Positions 28,791 through 38,506 of a DNA stretch of 57,682 bases are shown piece by piece. The notes below the pieces were generated by a model that saw nothing but the letters and a program-made list of their open reading frames with translations, was not told the DNA's origin and did not search any database. Source of the DNA: Acetivibrio straminisolvens JCM 21531 (GTDB lineage: Bacteria > Bacillota > Clostridia > Acetivibrionales > Acetivibrionaceae). The translations under genes were made by a program, and so were the position numbers. The stretch spans positions 1 through 57,682 of the forward strand of contig NZ_BAVR01000018.1 of assembly GCF_000521465.1 (NCBI RefSeq), given 5' to 3'. Positions within the stretch are counted from its first letter, which is position 1; the number at the start of each line of letters is the position of its first letter.

Positions 28791-31286
28791 TTGATTAACA
28801 AAATGAATTTGACAGCAAAAATGATGGTGCTCATTGGCAGTGTTACTGCTATAGCTTTAGCGGCAACAATCATTATAAGCTATATATTATCAAGTAATAT
28901 GGCTTTAGAAGAGGGATTTGACAAAGTTGAAGAAATGGCTTACAGATACAGCAATGAAGTGAAAGCAGAGATAGAATTTCCGCTTGACACTGCCAGGACT
29001 TTGGCTCAAACTTTCGAAGCAATGAGGGCTAATAGTATCCCTGACAGAAATGTAATGAATAGTATATTAAGAAATGTATTGGAGAAGGAAGAAAGTTTTA
29101 ATGGAGTATGGACATTATGGGAACCCAATGCCCTTGACGGCAAAGATTCGGAGTATGCAGGCAAGCCCGGATATGATGAAACAGGAAGGTTTTTACCCCT
29201 TTGGAATAGAGATACCGGCAGCATACAGCAAGTGGCAATAGTTGATTATGAGACCGGAGAATTTTACAATCTTCCAAAGCAAACCGGACAGGAAACTGTT
29301 ACGAATCCCTATCTGTATCCGGTTGGCGGTGAATATGCTCCTATGTCAAGTATTGTTGTCCCAATAAAATACAACGGCCAGTTTGTAGGCGTTGCAGGGG
29401 TAGACGTTGTCTTGGGAACTTTTCAGGACAAGATTGTAAAAATAAAACCCTATGAAAGAGGGTATGCATCGCTTATTGCCAATGACGGTGTATATGTTGC
29501 GGATGTAAAGGAAGAAAATATTTTTACACCTATAGCTGACGAACAGGCGAAAGCAGCAATAAAAAACGGCAGCGTATATACCAGCACAGAATTTTGTGAG
29601 ATATTGCAGGAAGAGGTTTATAAGGTTTATGTTCCGATAAGCTTTGGAAATACTAAGACTCCTTGGTCTTTTGTTATAACAGCTCCAATGAGCGAAGTTA
29701 TGGAAAAAGCCAACATGATTAGAAATGCATCGCTGGTCTTGGGAATTGTTGCATTGGTAGCATTGCTGGTTATTATTTTCTTTATCACTAGAAGTATTGT
29801 AGGCCCGATTAAGGAGCTTACGGATGTCGCCGAACAGATAGCGGAAGACAATCTTTCGGCAGAAATAAACATAATTAAAACTCAAGACGAGGTCGGAAAT
29901 TTGTCACGGGCGTTCCATAAAATGCAGCAAAACCTGAAAGATATTGCCCGTATGGCAGAAAAGATAGCACAGGGTGATCTCAGCCAAGATAGAATCTTGA
30001 AAGAAAACGGAAAGAATGCCGGAGATTTGACAGGAGCCTTCAATGTGATGGTGTCAAACTTAACAGAGTTGAAAAATGAAATTGATTCGATAACTCAGGC
30101 AGTTGAGGAAGGTAAGCTTGGCGTTAGAGGAAACGAGGAAGCATTCAAGGGAGGATGGAAGGAGCTGCTAAGAGGCATAAACAAGACCCTTGATGCAGTC
30201 ATTGCGCCCATAAGGGAAGCTTCAGATGTTTTGCAGGAAGTAGCAAAGGGTAATCTGAATGTCTCTGTAAAAGGAGATTATAAGGGAGAAAATGCAATAA
30301 TAAAAGATAATCTGAACACGACAATTGACAATATTAACGAAATACTTTGGGAAGTAACAGCGGCAGCCGAACAGGTGGCATCAAGCTCCAAACAGGTAGC
30401 GGTATCAAGTGAGTCGCTGTCCCAGGGAACTGCCGAGCAGGCAAGTACAATAGAAGAAATAACATCATCGATGGAACAGATAGCAGCTCAGACCAAGCAG
30501 AATGCAATAAATGCAAATAAGGCAAATGAAGTGGCATTGAGTGTAAAGAACAATGCTGTTCAGGGAAAAAGTCATATGGAAGACATGCTTGTATCAATGC
30601 AGAATATAAATAAATCTTCATCGGATATTTCAAGGATAATCAAGGTAATAGATGATATTGCGTTCCAGACGAACATATTGGCGCTAAATGCAGCGGTAGA
30701 GGCAGCAAGGGCAGGACAGCACGGAAAAGGGTTTGCTGTTGTTGCGGAAGAGGTCAGAAACTTAGCTGAAAGGAGTGCTAAAGCAGCAAGGGAGACGACC
30801 GAAATGATAGAAGGCTCTATAAGAACTGTGGAAACCGGAACTAAAATAGCCCACGAAACTGCTGAAGCACTCAACAAGATAGTTGACGGTGTAACGGAAA
30901 CATCCGAGTTGGCAGGAGAAATAGCAGCGGCATCCAAGGAGCAGGATTTGGGAATTTCACAGGTAAATCAGGCGATTACCCAAGTTGCGGAAGTAATACA
31001 TACAAACTCCGTGGAAGCGGAAGAGAGCGCATCTGCAAATGAAGAGTTGTCAAGGCAGGCAAATATGTTAAAAGACTCTTTAAGCAGATTCAAGCTCAAA
31101 GCAAACTCTGTAGAATCGTCAAAGATTGATGGTTTGAAGCCTGAAGTGATGAGAATGCTTGAGGATATGGTTGAGCAAAAAATGAATATACATTTAGATG
31201 ATCCAAAACATAAAGGGAAAGAGAATAAGGAATCTGACTCAAAAGCTATAATATCTCTAGACAACAAAGATTTTGGCAAATACTAA
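28791..31286 (+). CDS. Methyl-accepting chemotaxis protein with Cache sensor
   Basis: 831 residues. TM1 about 10-33; extracellular dCache-like ligand domain about 34-305 ([40 protein letters not shown]); TM2 about 311-333; HAMP and two further HAMP-like repeats to about 520 ([38 protein letters not shown]); signalling domain with hairpin tip [20 protein letters not shown]. Several Gln/Glu methylation sites flank the tip. The Lys-rich C-terminal tail lacks a NWETF-like CheR tether. TTG start (28791) has GGGAGGG seven bases upstream; the first ATG is 12 bases later. Cache domains sense small molecules such as amino acids; the ligand is unknown. Confidence 0.92.
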   Translation: MINKMNLTAKMMVLIGSVTAIALAATIIISYILSSNMALEEGFDKVEEMAYRYSNEVKAEIEFPLDTARTLAQTFEAMRANSIPDRNVMNSILRNVLEKEESFNGVWTLWEPNALDGKDSEYAGKPGYDETGRFLPLWNRDTGSIQQVAIVDYETGEFYNLPKQTGQETVTNPYLYPVGGEYAPMSSIVVPIKYNGQFVGVAGVDVVLGTFQDKIVKIKPYERGYASLIANDGVYVADVKEENIFTPIADEQAKAAIKNGSVYTSTEFCEILQEEVYKVYVPISFGNTKTPWSFVITAPMSEVMEKANMIRNASLVLGIVALVALLVIIFFITRSIVGPIKELTDVAEQIAEDNLSAEINIIKTQDEVGNLSRAFHKMQQNLKDIARMAEKIAQGDLSQDRILKENGKNAGDLTGAFNVMVSNLTELKNEIDSITQAVEEGKLGVRGNEEAFKGGWKELLRGINKTLDAVIAPIREASDVLQEVAKGNLNVSVKGDYKGENAIIKDNLNTTIDNINEILWEVTAAAEQVASSSKQVAVSSESLSQGTAEQASTIEEITSSMEQIAAQTKQNAINANKANEVALSVKNNAVQGKSHMEDMLVSMQNINKSSSDISRIIKVIDDIAFQTNILALNAAVEAARAGQHGKGFAVVAEEVRNLAERSAKAARETTEMIEGSIRTVETGTKIAHETAEALNKIVDGVTETSELAGEIAAASKEQDLGISQVNQAITQVAEVIHTNSVEAEESASANEELSRQANMLKDSLSRFKLKANSVESSKIDGLKPEVMRMLEDMVEQKMNIHLDDPKHKGKENKESDSKAIISLDNKDFGKY

Positions 31287-31294
31287 TGTCATGT

Positions 31295-31319
31295 AGCGGT
31301 GTTTTGCTGCTCTTTTTTG
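31295..31319 (+). terminator. Intrinsic terminator
   Basis: Stem AGCGG / CTGCT (one G-U) around TGTTTTG, followed by CTTTTTT, just after the chemoreceptor stop. Confidence 0.6.
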
Positions 31320-31320
31320 A

Positions 31321-31676
31321 TATCCGAAATATAGACTTGAGGCTTATGGACAGTTCCTGCCGCCTTTTGGGCCTCCTGCCGGGTCGCCGGGTGTAACACT
31401 GGGGACATCGACGGGTGCTCCTCCGGGGCCGCCGCCTTCCTTTATGCCTCAGCAGTCGCAGGCACCGAGCATGCTGGTAGTTGCCTCTGGAGCGATAAGA
31501 CCTTGTACCAATAGTTTGTCTTTATATGGCTAAATACCGGTGAAAGGTTCTGGGCATGGCTGAATTTCGTCGGAGGAAGATCGGCGGCAGGATGGAGATG
31601 TACAGGTTTTCGCTGGATTTACTTCGGTGTTGATTTAAGAAATATCCAAAGCTTATATGTTTCTAGAAAAAACTGA
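31321..31676 (+). pseudogene. Pro-rich/aromatic small protein, frameshifted and without a start
   Basis: Reads YPKYRLEAYGQFLPPFGPP, then PPGPPPSFMPQQSQAPSM and ASGAIRPCTNSLSLYG, then TAA at about 31531; the next frame continues NTGERFWAWLNFVGGRSAAG and FRWIYFGVDLRNIQ to a stop at 31676. Restoring one C (GGC-CTA, CC to C) gives YGLNTGERF and one protein of about 118 residues. This matches a small Bacillus/Clostridium family with a Pro-rich N-terminus and an aromatic C-terminal domain, from memory. No start codon or ribosome site exists upstream: a TGA and the chemoreceptor terminator adjoin the first codon, so the 5' end is truncated or also damaged. Confidence 0.6.
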
Positions 31677-31834
31677 AAGGGGGCAAAATAGCTCCTTATT
31701 TTTTATGAAAAATTATTTAGTGTAAAAAATTGACTTAAAAAATTATGGAAATTCTATATTGAAAAAAGCGGAAAGTTCATATAGAATTAACATGTATATC
31801 AAGATAATTGTGGAATCCGACAGGGGGGTAGCTA

Positions 31835-32263
31835 ATGAAATTATGTCAAAACTGTGGTAAGTTAAATGAAGATGTTGCTGCTGTATGCAGCCAATGTGGT
31901 TCTCTTTTAAGTAATGAAATAGAGTATAATATAGATAACCGAATTAATCAGCACCAACAGGTTAAAACCAATGGTTATGCAATAGCATCATTGGTGCTTG
32001 GAGTTATATCCTTTCCCTTTATGTGTTGCTGTGGTCTTGTTGCCATAATACCTTCAGTGCTGGCTATAGTGTTTGGTTTTATAGCAAAAAGCAAAATACA
32101 AGCTTCAATGGGATTGGAAAAGGGAGACGGCTTGGCACTGGCCGGGATTATATTGGGTTTCATAGGAATTCTTTTGACATTACTTTCTGTTTTGGTTTTT
32201 CCGTTTTTCTGGCGAGGATTTGTACAAATGTTTAATGAAGAATACAATGAAATTTATTTCTAA
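31835..32263 (+). CDS. Zinc-ribbon membrane protein (DUF4190-like)
   Basis: 142 residues. N-terminal zinc ribbon CQNCGKLNEDVAAVCSQCGS (two CxxC), a polar spacer, and two transmembrane helices separated by a basic loop (FGFIAKSKIQASMGLEKGDG), the pattern of DUF4190 proteins. GGGGGGTAGCTA precedes the ATG. A possible promoter, TTGACT with CTATAT 18 bases on, lies at 31730-31759. A paralogue follows at 32420; they probably form an operon with a DUF2752 gene. Role unknown. Confidence 0.75.
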   Translation: MKLCQNCGKLNEDVAAVCSQCGSLLSNEIEYNIDNRINQHQQVKTNGYAIASLVLGVISFPFMCCCGLVAIIPSVLAIVFGFIAKSKIQASMGLEKGDGLALAGIILGFIGILLTLLSVLVFPFFWRGFVQMFNEEYNEIYF

Positions 32264-32419
32264 TGAGTATAAAAGAATTAGTATAGCTTATCTGAGTTTG
32301 GTTTCTGCGGCATTTCGTTTTTATGTCAAAAGTCATGAAAATGAAATGCTTTTTAAATCTATACAACGATGGTATAATGAAGGTGAATTTTCGGTTAGAT
32401 AGTATGAAAGGGGTTATAA

Positions 32420-32839
32420 ATGAAGAGGTGTCCTAAATGTAATTTTCTTAATGAAGATTTTGCTTCTTCATGTGGAGGTTGCGGAGCTCCCTTTGGTTTG
32501 GGGATAGTCAAAAAATTTAAGGATTCTAAAACCAATCTTTATGCCAAATATGCATTAGTACTTGGTATTATTTCAATACCGCTTATATATTTTTGTCTTG
32601 GTTGGATAACCGGAGCAACTGCCATTGCTTTCGGAATTCTGGCAAGATATAAGATAAAAAAGTCCCAAGGTACGCAGACAGGCGGTACTATGTCACTGGT
32701 CGGGATTATCCTCGGTATTGTAGCAGTGGGAGCAGCTGTTGCCCTTCTTATATATGCTGCTTACATTACGAATCCTATGGGTTGTAGCGGAATTCCCGGA
32801 AATCCTGAACTTTTTCTGGAAGGAAGAGGAATCAATTAA
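32420..32839 (+). CDS. Zinc-ribbon membrane protein, paralogue
   Basis: 139 residues with the same plan as its upstream neighbour: CPKCNFLNEDFASSCGGCGA zinc ribbon, then two transmembrane helices around RYKIKKSQGTQTGGTMSLVG. It appears to be a tandem duplicate that has diverged. AAAGGGG ribosome site. The stop overlaps the start of the next gene (TAATG), which points to translational coupling. Confidence 0.75.
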   Translation: MKRCPKCNFLNEDFASSCGGCGAPFGLGIVKKFKDSKTNLYAKYALVLGIISIPLIYFCLGWITGATAIAFGILARYKIKKSQGTQTGGTMSLVGIILGIVAVGAAVALLIYAAYITNPMGCSGIPGNPELFLEGRGIN

Positions 32840-33290
32840 TGCCTAAGACACGTGCCAAAGGTCAGTCTAAAAGGTTTTTAAATGAGGATTATATTTTACA
32901 TCTGTCAATTTTATTCCTCTGCTTTTTTCCGGTGATTTTATCTTTCCTGATGGTCACAAACGGAGAGACAACTGCTTTTAAATTGGGCGGGTTTTTTTTC
33001 AGGATTGGAATACCCTGTGTTTTTAGGGCAGCAACGGGTATAACTGTCCGACATGCGGAATGACAAGGAGCTTTATATACATGAGTGATTTTAATATCTT
33101 TGCTGCCTGGAGTATGAACAAAGCAGGTGTCTTATTATATTGGTTTTGCGTTTTTCAGATTCCCTACAGGCTTATGCTTACTTTCAATCGAAAAATACCC
33201 TTTGCAAGAATTGCAGTTGCTCTTGGGACTATTTTTCTTATAATCATTTTATTTGTGACGGTGGGGCAATTTGCTTTTCAGTTTTTCTAG
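32839..33290 (+). CDS. DUF2752 membrane protein (frameshifted)
   Basis: About 150 residues with three hydrophobic stretches. It carries the DUF2752 signature GIPCVFRAA ... CPTCGMTRSF, where the CPxCGMT motif is the family hallmark of unknown function. The frame breaks near 33032: RAATGITVRHAE then stop, the next frame giving GYNCPTCGMTRSF; one lost base. It overlaps the stop of the preceding zinc-ribbon gene and is the last gene of that small operon. Confidence 0.75.
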
Positions 33291-33299
33291 TAAGATAAG

Positions 33300-33331
33300 A
33301 AAACTCAGGGGAGTCAAATCCCTGAGTTTTT
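33300..33331. terminator. Bidirectional terminator
   Basis: ACTCAGGG / CCCTGAGT stem with A and T tracts on both sides, between the convergent DUF2752 and serA genes. Confidence 0.8.
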
Positions 33332-33352
33332 CGCTTATCTATATTAATTTAT

Positions 33353-34524
33353 CTATTTTTTGTCAATTACTCTTACCATTCTAACGCCTTGTATTGCCCT
33401 TATGCTTTCGACAATCTCGGGGGAAACGGGACTTTCTATATTTAAAATTGTATATCCGATTTTATCCTTGTGTTTGCTTATCATATCGCCGATATTGATT
33501 CCGTTGCGGGCGATGAGGGAAGTAATCTGGCCGAACATGTTGGGTACGTTGTCGTGAACGGCTAGTATTCTGACATTTCCTGTATAGGGAAGCTCACAGT
33601 TTGGGAAATTTACTGAGTTTTTTATATTTCCGAATTCAAGAAAGTCACGGAGCTGACTTGCTGCCATTACCGCGCAGTTCTCCTCGGATTCGGGAGTTGA
33701 AGCTCCAAGGTGCGGTAAAGTAATGATATTGTCATTGCCAAGCAGTTCGTCTTCGGGGAAGTCAGTAACATAGCAGGCAACAGTTCCGTTTTCTATTGCC
33801 TCAAGGAGGTCTTTGTTTACCACGAGCCCGCCTCTTGCAAAGTTCAGAAGTCTTACACCCTTCTTCATTATTTCAAATTTATCCTTGTTTATCATACCGC
33901 TGGTTTTGGAGTTATAGGGTACATGTATAGTTATGTAGTCGCAGGTGGAAATCAGATAGTCAAGGCTTACTGCTTTTTCAACGGTGCTGGAAAGCTCCCA
34001 GGCAGATCTATGGAAATAAATGGGTCATAACCGATTACTTCCATACCCAGGGAAACAGCATCATTGGCAACCATGACACCTATAGCGCCAAGGCCGATAA
34101 CTCCAAGTTTCTTTCCTTTTATTTCAGGTCCTGCAAATTGAGATTTACCTTTTTCCACCAATCCGGCCACTTCATCACCTTTGCCCTTGAGGGACTGAGC
34201 CCAGGAAATACCCTTGTACACCTTGCGGGATGACATGAACAATGAAGCGAGAACAAGTTCTTTTACGGCATTTGCATTTGCACCCGGGGTATTAAAAACC
34301 ACTATTCCTTTTTCGGTACACTTTTCCACCGGGATGTTGTTGACTCCGGCACCTGCTCTGGCAATGGCTTTGAGATTTTTCGGAAATTCCATATTGAGCA
34401 TGTCAAAGCTTCTTACAAGAATCGCGTCGGGATTGGATATTTCGGTAGCTATTTCGTAAGAATCTCTTGGAAAAAGTTCCAAGCCTTTTAATGAAATCTT
34501 GTTAAGCGTTTGAATAGTATACAT
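33353..34524 (-). CDS. serA: D-3-phosphoglycerate dehydrogenase (frameshifted)
   Basis: About 390 residues rejoined. Substrate-binding domain (AIARAGAGVNNIPVEKCTEKG, NTPGANANAVKEL), NAD-binding domain (LGVIGLGAIGVMVANDAV), catalytic His/Glu region (LNFARGGLVV; ITLPHLGASTPESEENCAV), and a C-terminal ACT domain (ILAVHDNVPNMFGQITSL) that usually gives serine feedback inhibition. First step of serine synthesis. The frame breaks near 34003: FISIDLPGSF then stop at 33967, the next frame giving WELSSTVEKAVSLDYLIS; CTGGCC read as CTGCC (GG to G) restores DLAWELSS. RBS AGGAG. Confidence 0.92.
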
Positions 34525-34646
34525 TTTGACTCTCCTTTATATTAATTATTGCTATTACTTTAGATGGTTTATTTTTTAACAATCTATGATTAAAAAAATA
34601 ACCCTCTTCGAGTATGTATTTTAAAAAGTAAACATGTTTTAAATAT

Positions 34647-34676
34647 ATTATACTACTTTTATATTTGCAGCTTCAA
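34647..34676 (-). promoter_or_regulatory. Sigma-A promoter of serA
   Basis: TTGAAG, 18 bases, TATAAT on the minus strand, about 120 bases upstream of the serA start. Confidence 0.55.
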
Positions 34677-34689
34677 GAGGTGATTGCAA

Positions 34690-34733
34690 AAAGGCGAAAA
34701 ACGGAGCCCATAAATTTCATTTTGTAAGCTCCG
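34690..34733 (-). terminator. Terminator-like hairpin with no cognate gene
   Basis: CGGAGC / GCTCCG stem followed on the minus strand by GTTTTTCGCCTTTTTGC. It lies just upstream of the serA promoter, and no minus-strand gene precedes it; it may stop antisense transcription or be a remnant leader. Confidence 0.45.
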
Positions 34734-34834
34734 GAAATATTTAAAGAAAAAAGCTTTGTAAATTTGCAAAAATTTATTATACTTAAACTTATTATACAGA
34801 ACCCATATTTACATTTTGAAAGGAGAACGGAATC

Positions 34835-35041
34835 ATGGATTATCAGGAGTTGATAAACAGGATAAATGAGCTTTCCAGAAAGTCGAAAACCGTTGGTCTT
34901 ACAGACGAAGAAAAGGAAGAACAACAGAGATTGAGACAGGAGTACCTTAAAATTTTCCGAAATAATTTTAAAGCAACTCTTGACTCTGTGGTTATAGTCG
35001 ATAAAGACGGGAACAGGAGAGCGCTTAGGAAGGACAATTAG
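34835..35041 (+). CDS. DUF896 (YnzC-family) protein
   Basis: 68 residues, almost the whole DUF896 domain: INRINELSRKSKTVGLTDEE, KEEQQRLRQEYLKIFRNNFK, TLDSVVIVDKDGNRR. A short helical hairpin of unknown biochemical role; the B. subtilis relative is an SOS-operon gene. AAAGGAG ribosome site. A possible promoter TTTGTA, 17 bases, TATACT is at about 34755-34782. It is monocistronic. Confidence 0.88.
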   Translation: MDYQELINRINELSRKSKTVGLTDEEKEEQQRLRQEYLKIFRNNFKATLDSVVIVDKDGNRRALRKDN

Positions 35042-35147
35042 TTGGACTTTTGAGAGACTTTTAATGGTTGTAGCTGTGCCCTAAATAATATGGATGAACT
35101 ATGAAAAATCACCTTTTGAAATTACCCTATATGCACGCAGAAATTGA

Positions 35148-35175
35148 TAAAGCTTTAATGCGGTTTGACCGATAA
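35148..35175 (+). promoter_or_regulatory. Candidate sigma-D (flagellar/chemotaxis) promoter
   Basis: TAAA, 16 bases, ACCGATAA, close to the TAAA-N15-GCCGATAT consensus, located 84 bases upstream of a chemoreceptor gene that such a sigma factor would be expected to control. Confidence 0.5.
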
Positions 35176-35258
35176 AATTAAGTAAAGCAACTTTTCTGAG
35201 AATATAACCTTGTTGCAGGATTGTAGTATAAATTTATTACCGGAAAGGGGTAATTTAT

Positions 35259-36965
35259 GTGTTCGATTCTTTGACGAAGAAAATGTTGGGCACAGTAATA
35301 TTAATATCTGCTATATGTACTGTATTGTTTCCCATAGCTGCATTTTATGTGGTACAAGGCGCAGTTACAAGGCAAATGGAAAGTGACGGAAGAGCGCTGG
35401 TTACGTCCATTAAAAGAGAGATTATAAGCAATAATATTACCGAACCGGATAGAATTGAGAAGATATTTAAGGATTTAAAACAGCAAAGCAATGGGAACGT
35501 CGTATACATGTCTATTACGGACGATAAAAGGAATGTACTTGTATCTTCCGATGATGCGGTAACCAATGATAATTTGGAGAACAGCAATTCTACGTCCGGA
35601 AATGTTGATGCTGTATCCGGAGCAACAGAATTCAGCGGTGATAAAAGCAAAATTGACGCTATTACATCTGCTACAGTAGGGTTCATTTCAGAAACAAACA
35701 GCGGTCATAAAGTATATAATGTATCAATTCCTTTTTCGTCGGAGCTGATAGAGTCAGGGAGCCTTAATGTGGGTATCTCTTTGGAGAGAATGTATAATGA
35801 AATTAGAAGAGCTTTGACAAAAACTATTCTGATTTCGGTGTTGATAGGGGTTATTGCGGTCATTATAGGCTTTGTAGTAGCAAAATCAATAATAAATCCG
35901 ATAAAAGGTATTATCTTTAAGCTTGACGATTTCTCAAAGGGGGATTTTACTGTTGAATTTTACAGTAAGGCAAAGGATGAAACAAGAAAACTCGCAAATT
36001 CACTCAATACATCCATATCAATGCTTAGAGAAACCGTAAAAACCGTAAAAGACAGTGTGGGCATGCTAGACAAATTTTCTGCCGAACTTGCCTATACAAG
36101 CGAAGAGACTGGGACTACCGGTGAACAGATCTCTCAAAATATAGAAGATGTAACAAATTCAATAGCAGATCAGGCATCAAACATTCAATATATCATTCAG
36201 ATCCTGGAGGACTTCGGCAACAAACTGGACAGAATGCTGGACGAAACCGGGATTGTTTTGGATTCCAACAGCAAAATGAAAGAAATTACCGATGCGGAAT
36301 ACATTTCTCTTCAGAATCTGGTGGAATCAGTGGAAGATACAAAGAAATCCTTCAGTTCTACAATGGAAGAAGTAGAGTCCTTAAATAAAGACGTTTTTGA
36401 AATAACTAAAATAACCGAAATTATAAACAGCATAGCGGGACAAACCAATTTGCTTGCCCTAAACGCTTCAATTGAATCGGCAAGAGCAGGAGAAGCAGGA
36501 AAAGGGTTTTCTGTTGTAGCAGATGAGATAAAGAAACTTGCGGCTCAGGTAATGGGATATTCTGGTAATATTAATCAGCTTATTAGCAATATCACGAGAA
36601 ATACCGAGAAAGTATTTGGCAACATCAGGATTATTTCTGAAAAATTGGACAATCAGATGCAGACAATTAAGTATACTGTCAGTTCTTATGATAATATACG
36701 TGTTGAAGCAGATAATGTAATTACTCAAATTGAAAGTGTAACCTCATCGGTGAAAAGTTTATCGCAGGAGAAGACTACTATAATAGAAAGAATCGGGGAT
36801 ATTTCCGATGTGTTTAGCCAGGTTGCGGCTTCAGCAGAGGAGATAACTGCATCTGTTCAAACGGAGGCAGAAAATGTGCGGCAGCTCTCTGTAATGGCGC
36901 AGGAGCTTCATGGCCTTGCAAATAGGCTCAATCAGGATGTGGAAGTATTTAAAGTTGAAAAATAA
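35259..36965 (+). CDS. Methyl-accepting chemotaxis protein
   Basis: 568 residues. TM1 about 10-32; extracellular domain to about 185 with a polar middle ([20 protein letters not shown]); TM2 about 188-212; HAMP ([20 protein letters not shown]); signalling domain with tip [20 protein letters not shown] and [15 protein letters not shown]. It belongs to a different length class from the 28.8 kb receptor and lacks the extra HAMP repeats. GTG start with GGGG eight bases upstream. A sigma-D-like promoter precedes it. Ligand unknown. Confidence 0.9.
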   Translation: MFDSLTKKMLGTVILISAICTVLFPIAAFYVVQGAVTRQMESDGRALVTSIKREIISNNITEPDRIEKIFKDLKQQSNGNVVYMSITDDKRNVLVSSDDAVTNDNLENSNSTSGNVDAVSGATEFSGDKSKIDAITSATVGFISETNSGHKVYNVSIPFSSELIESGSLNVGISLERMYNEIRRALTKTILISVLIGVIAVIIGFVVAKSIINPIKGIIFKLDDFSKGDFTVEFYSKAKDETRKLANSLNTSISMLRETVKTVKDSVGMLDKFSAELAYTSEETGTTGEQISQNIEDVTNSIADQASNIQYIIQILEDFGNKLDRMLDETGIVLDSNSKMKEITDAEYISLQNLVESVEDTKKSFSSTMEEVESLNKDVFEITKITEIINSIAGQTNLLALNASIESARAGEAGKGFSVVADEIKKLAAQVMGYSGNINQLISNITRNTEKVFGNIRIISEKLDNQMQTIKYTVSSYDNIRVEADNVITQIESVTSSVKSLSQEKTTIIERIGDISDVFSQVAASAEEITASVQTEAENVRQLSVMAQELHGLANRLNQDVEVFKVEK

Positions 36966-37051
36966 ATTTTTTTATTGAATCTATATATTTTGCAATATCC
37001 AAAATTAATGTAAAATGATTATTGCAGAATATATGTAGGGGAGATGATGCG

Positions 37052-37689
37052 GTGAACGGTTTTTGGATCTTGCCGCGGCAAGAAGAAGTATCAGAAAGTT
37101 TCAGGATATAGATGTGCCCGATGAACACATAAAATATTTCATAGATTCAGCTGTAATGGCTCCTAGCGGTTGTAACAGCCAATGTTGGAAATTTGTAGCG
37201 ATAAAAAATAAAGATATAATAAAAAGAATTGAAACTGCAGTGATTGAGGAGCTTGATAAGATTCTGGAGATTAAAAAAAGTGAATTATCCCAAGAGTACT
37301 TAAATTCAAAGAGAAAAGCGGCGAGCTTTTTTGCCAAGGCTCCTTTAGTGATAGCGGTGTTTATGACAAAAGCTGAATTCCACGACAAAACGATGGTGCT
37401 TGCACTAAAAGAACAAGGCTTGGATGAGAAGAATATTATGGAGCTTTTTGCCAACTATGATTTGCTGTCGGTTGGTGCGGCAGTAGAGAATTTGTTGCTT
37501 GCAGTGCAGGAAAAGGGATATGGCGCATGCTGGATGAATGAGCCTGCAATTGCGGCAGAGAGGATAAAGGAGATTTTGGAAATGGATAAAGACGATCGGT
37601 TTATAAGCTTGATACCGGTGGGAGTTCCTGCTTATACTCCGAGAAATAAAAAGATGAAAGAGCTTTCGGAAGTGTTTAAAATGCTGTAA
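37052..37689 (+). CDS. Nitroreductase-family flavoprotein (start region frameshifted)
   Basis: About 212 residues. FMN-binding nitroreductase features: ARRSIRKFQDIDVPDEHI near the N-terminus, SAVMAPSGCNSQCWKFVAI, then VGAAVENLLLAVQEKGYGAC and LIPVGVPAYTP. The family reduces nitro or quinone compounds with NAD(P)H. The best start is GTG at 37052 (GGGGAG eight bases upstream; VNGF), which is out of frame by one base with the body; restoring one G in AACGG gives VNGFLDLAAARRS. A TTG at 37063 is in frame but has no ribosome site. Confidence 0.85.
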
Positions 37690-37717
37690 GGCAAGGATGG
37701 TGTTATGGTTATGAATA

Positions 37718-37751
37718 AAAGCTCATGGGCCGAAAAAACTCATGAGCTTTA
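37718..37751. terminator. Bidirectional terminator
   Basis: Perfect ten-bp stem AAAGCTCATG / CATGAGCTTT between convergent genes; the minus side ends TTTTATTC. Confidence 0.8.
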
Positions 37752-37766
37752 ATTAATAATCGCTAA

Positions 37767-38256
37767 TTAATAATCGCTGGCAGCCATTCTGAGGCCCGCA
37801 AGTAAAGCCAGACCGTAGAATAGCACGTCTTTTAAATTGAATGTCAGTCTAAGGTATAGTAATGTTTCTGAAATACTGACAGTCCCCATTATCTGGAAAA
37901 ATGATACATCCCATTCTTTTGCAAGAAGTGCATAGATGATAAAGATATTGCCTAAAAAGCATCCAAATAGAGATAACAGAGCACCGGCAATACGGAAACG
38001 GAGTTCCGAACCCTTCCCTAATAATCTCACGGCCAAACCGACAAGGCAGCCCAATCCTATAGCGGCATATGAGAACCGATAACCTGTAAGCATTGCAATT
38101 ACTGCCCATAAGATGGCGCCTATAATAGCAGCAACCAAGCCGCCTAGAACTCCTAGGAATAAATTAGAAGATTCCTCTGTATACTCCAAAGGAATATTGC
38201 TTTGAGATTCCGACTGTTCGGTAGTAGACTGTCGGTAGAAAAAAGTTTTCAGACAT
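37767..38256 (-). CDS. Hypothetical four-helix membrane protein (frameshifted near start)
   Basis: About 162 residues. The ATG at 38256 has GGGAGGT upstream and reads MSENFF before the frame changes; with five instead of six T near 38236 it continues YRQSTTEQSESQSNIPLEYT and joins the long membrane part. That part has about four transmembrane helices rich in Gly and Ala (LGVLGGLVAAIIGAILWAV; GLGCLVGLAVRLLGKGSELR) and ends LLAGLRMAASDY. A polar head followed by Gly-rich helices resembles small clostridial membrane proteins of unknown role. No catalytic motif. Confidence 0.65.
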
Positions 38257-38506
38257 GATTTACCTCCCCATACATTTTATATTCTAATTCTAGCATCATA
38301 TAGAACTCATAACAACATCAAATTATAAAAATAGCATATTTTCTATAAAATTATCGAATTATGGCGTTAGAGACAATGGAAATATGCTGTAGGAAATGAT
38401 TTTTTGTGATATAGTAGATACCGAAGTGTCGAAAGTTTTATATTAATCGAAAAAGTGATTCTAGCGATTTTAACATAATCAAAAGGCGAAAGAAAGGATT
38501 TTTGTA

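Noticed and set aside
32220-32402. 60-codon frame between the two zinc-ribbon genes
   Set aside because: It begins inside the preceding gene with no ribosome site and resembles no known family; the paralogous pair explains the locus.
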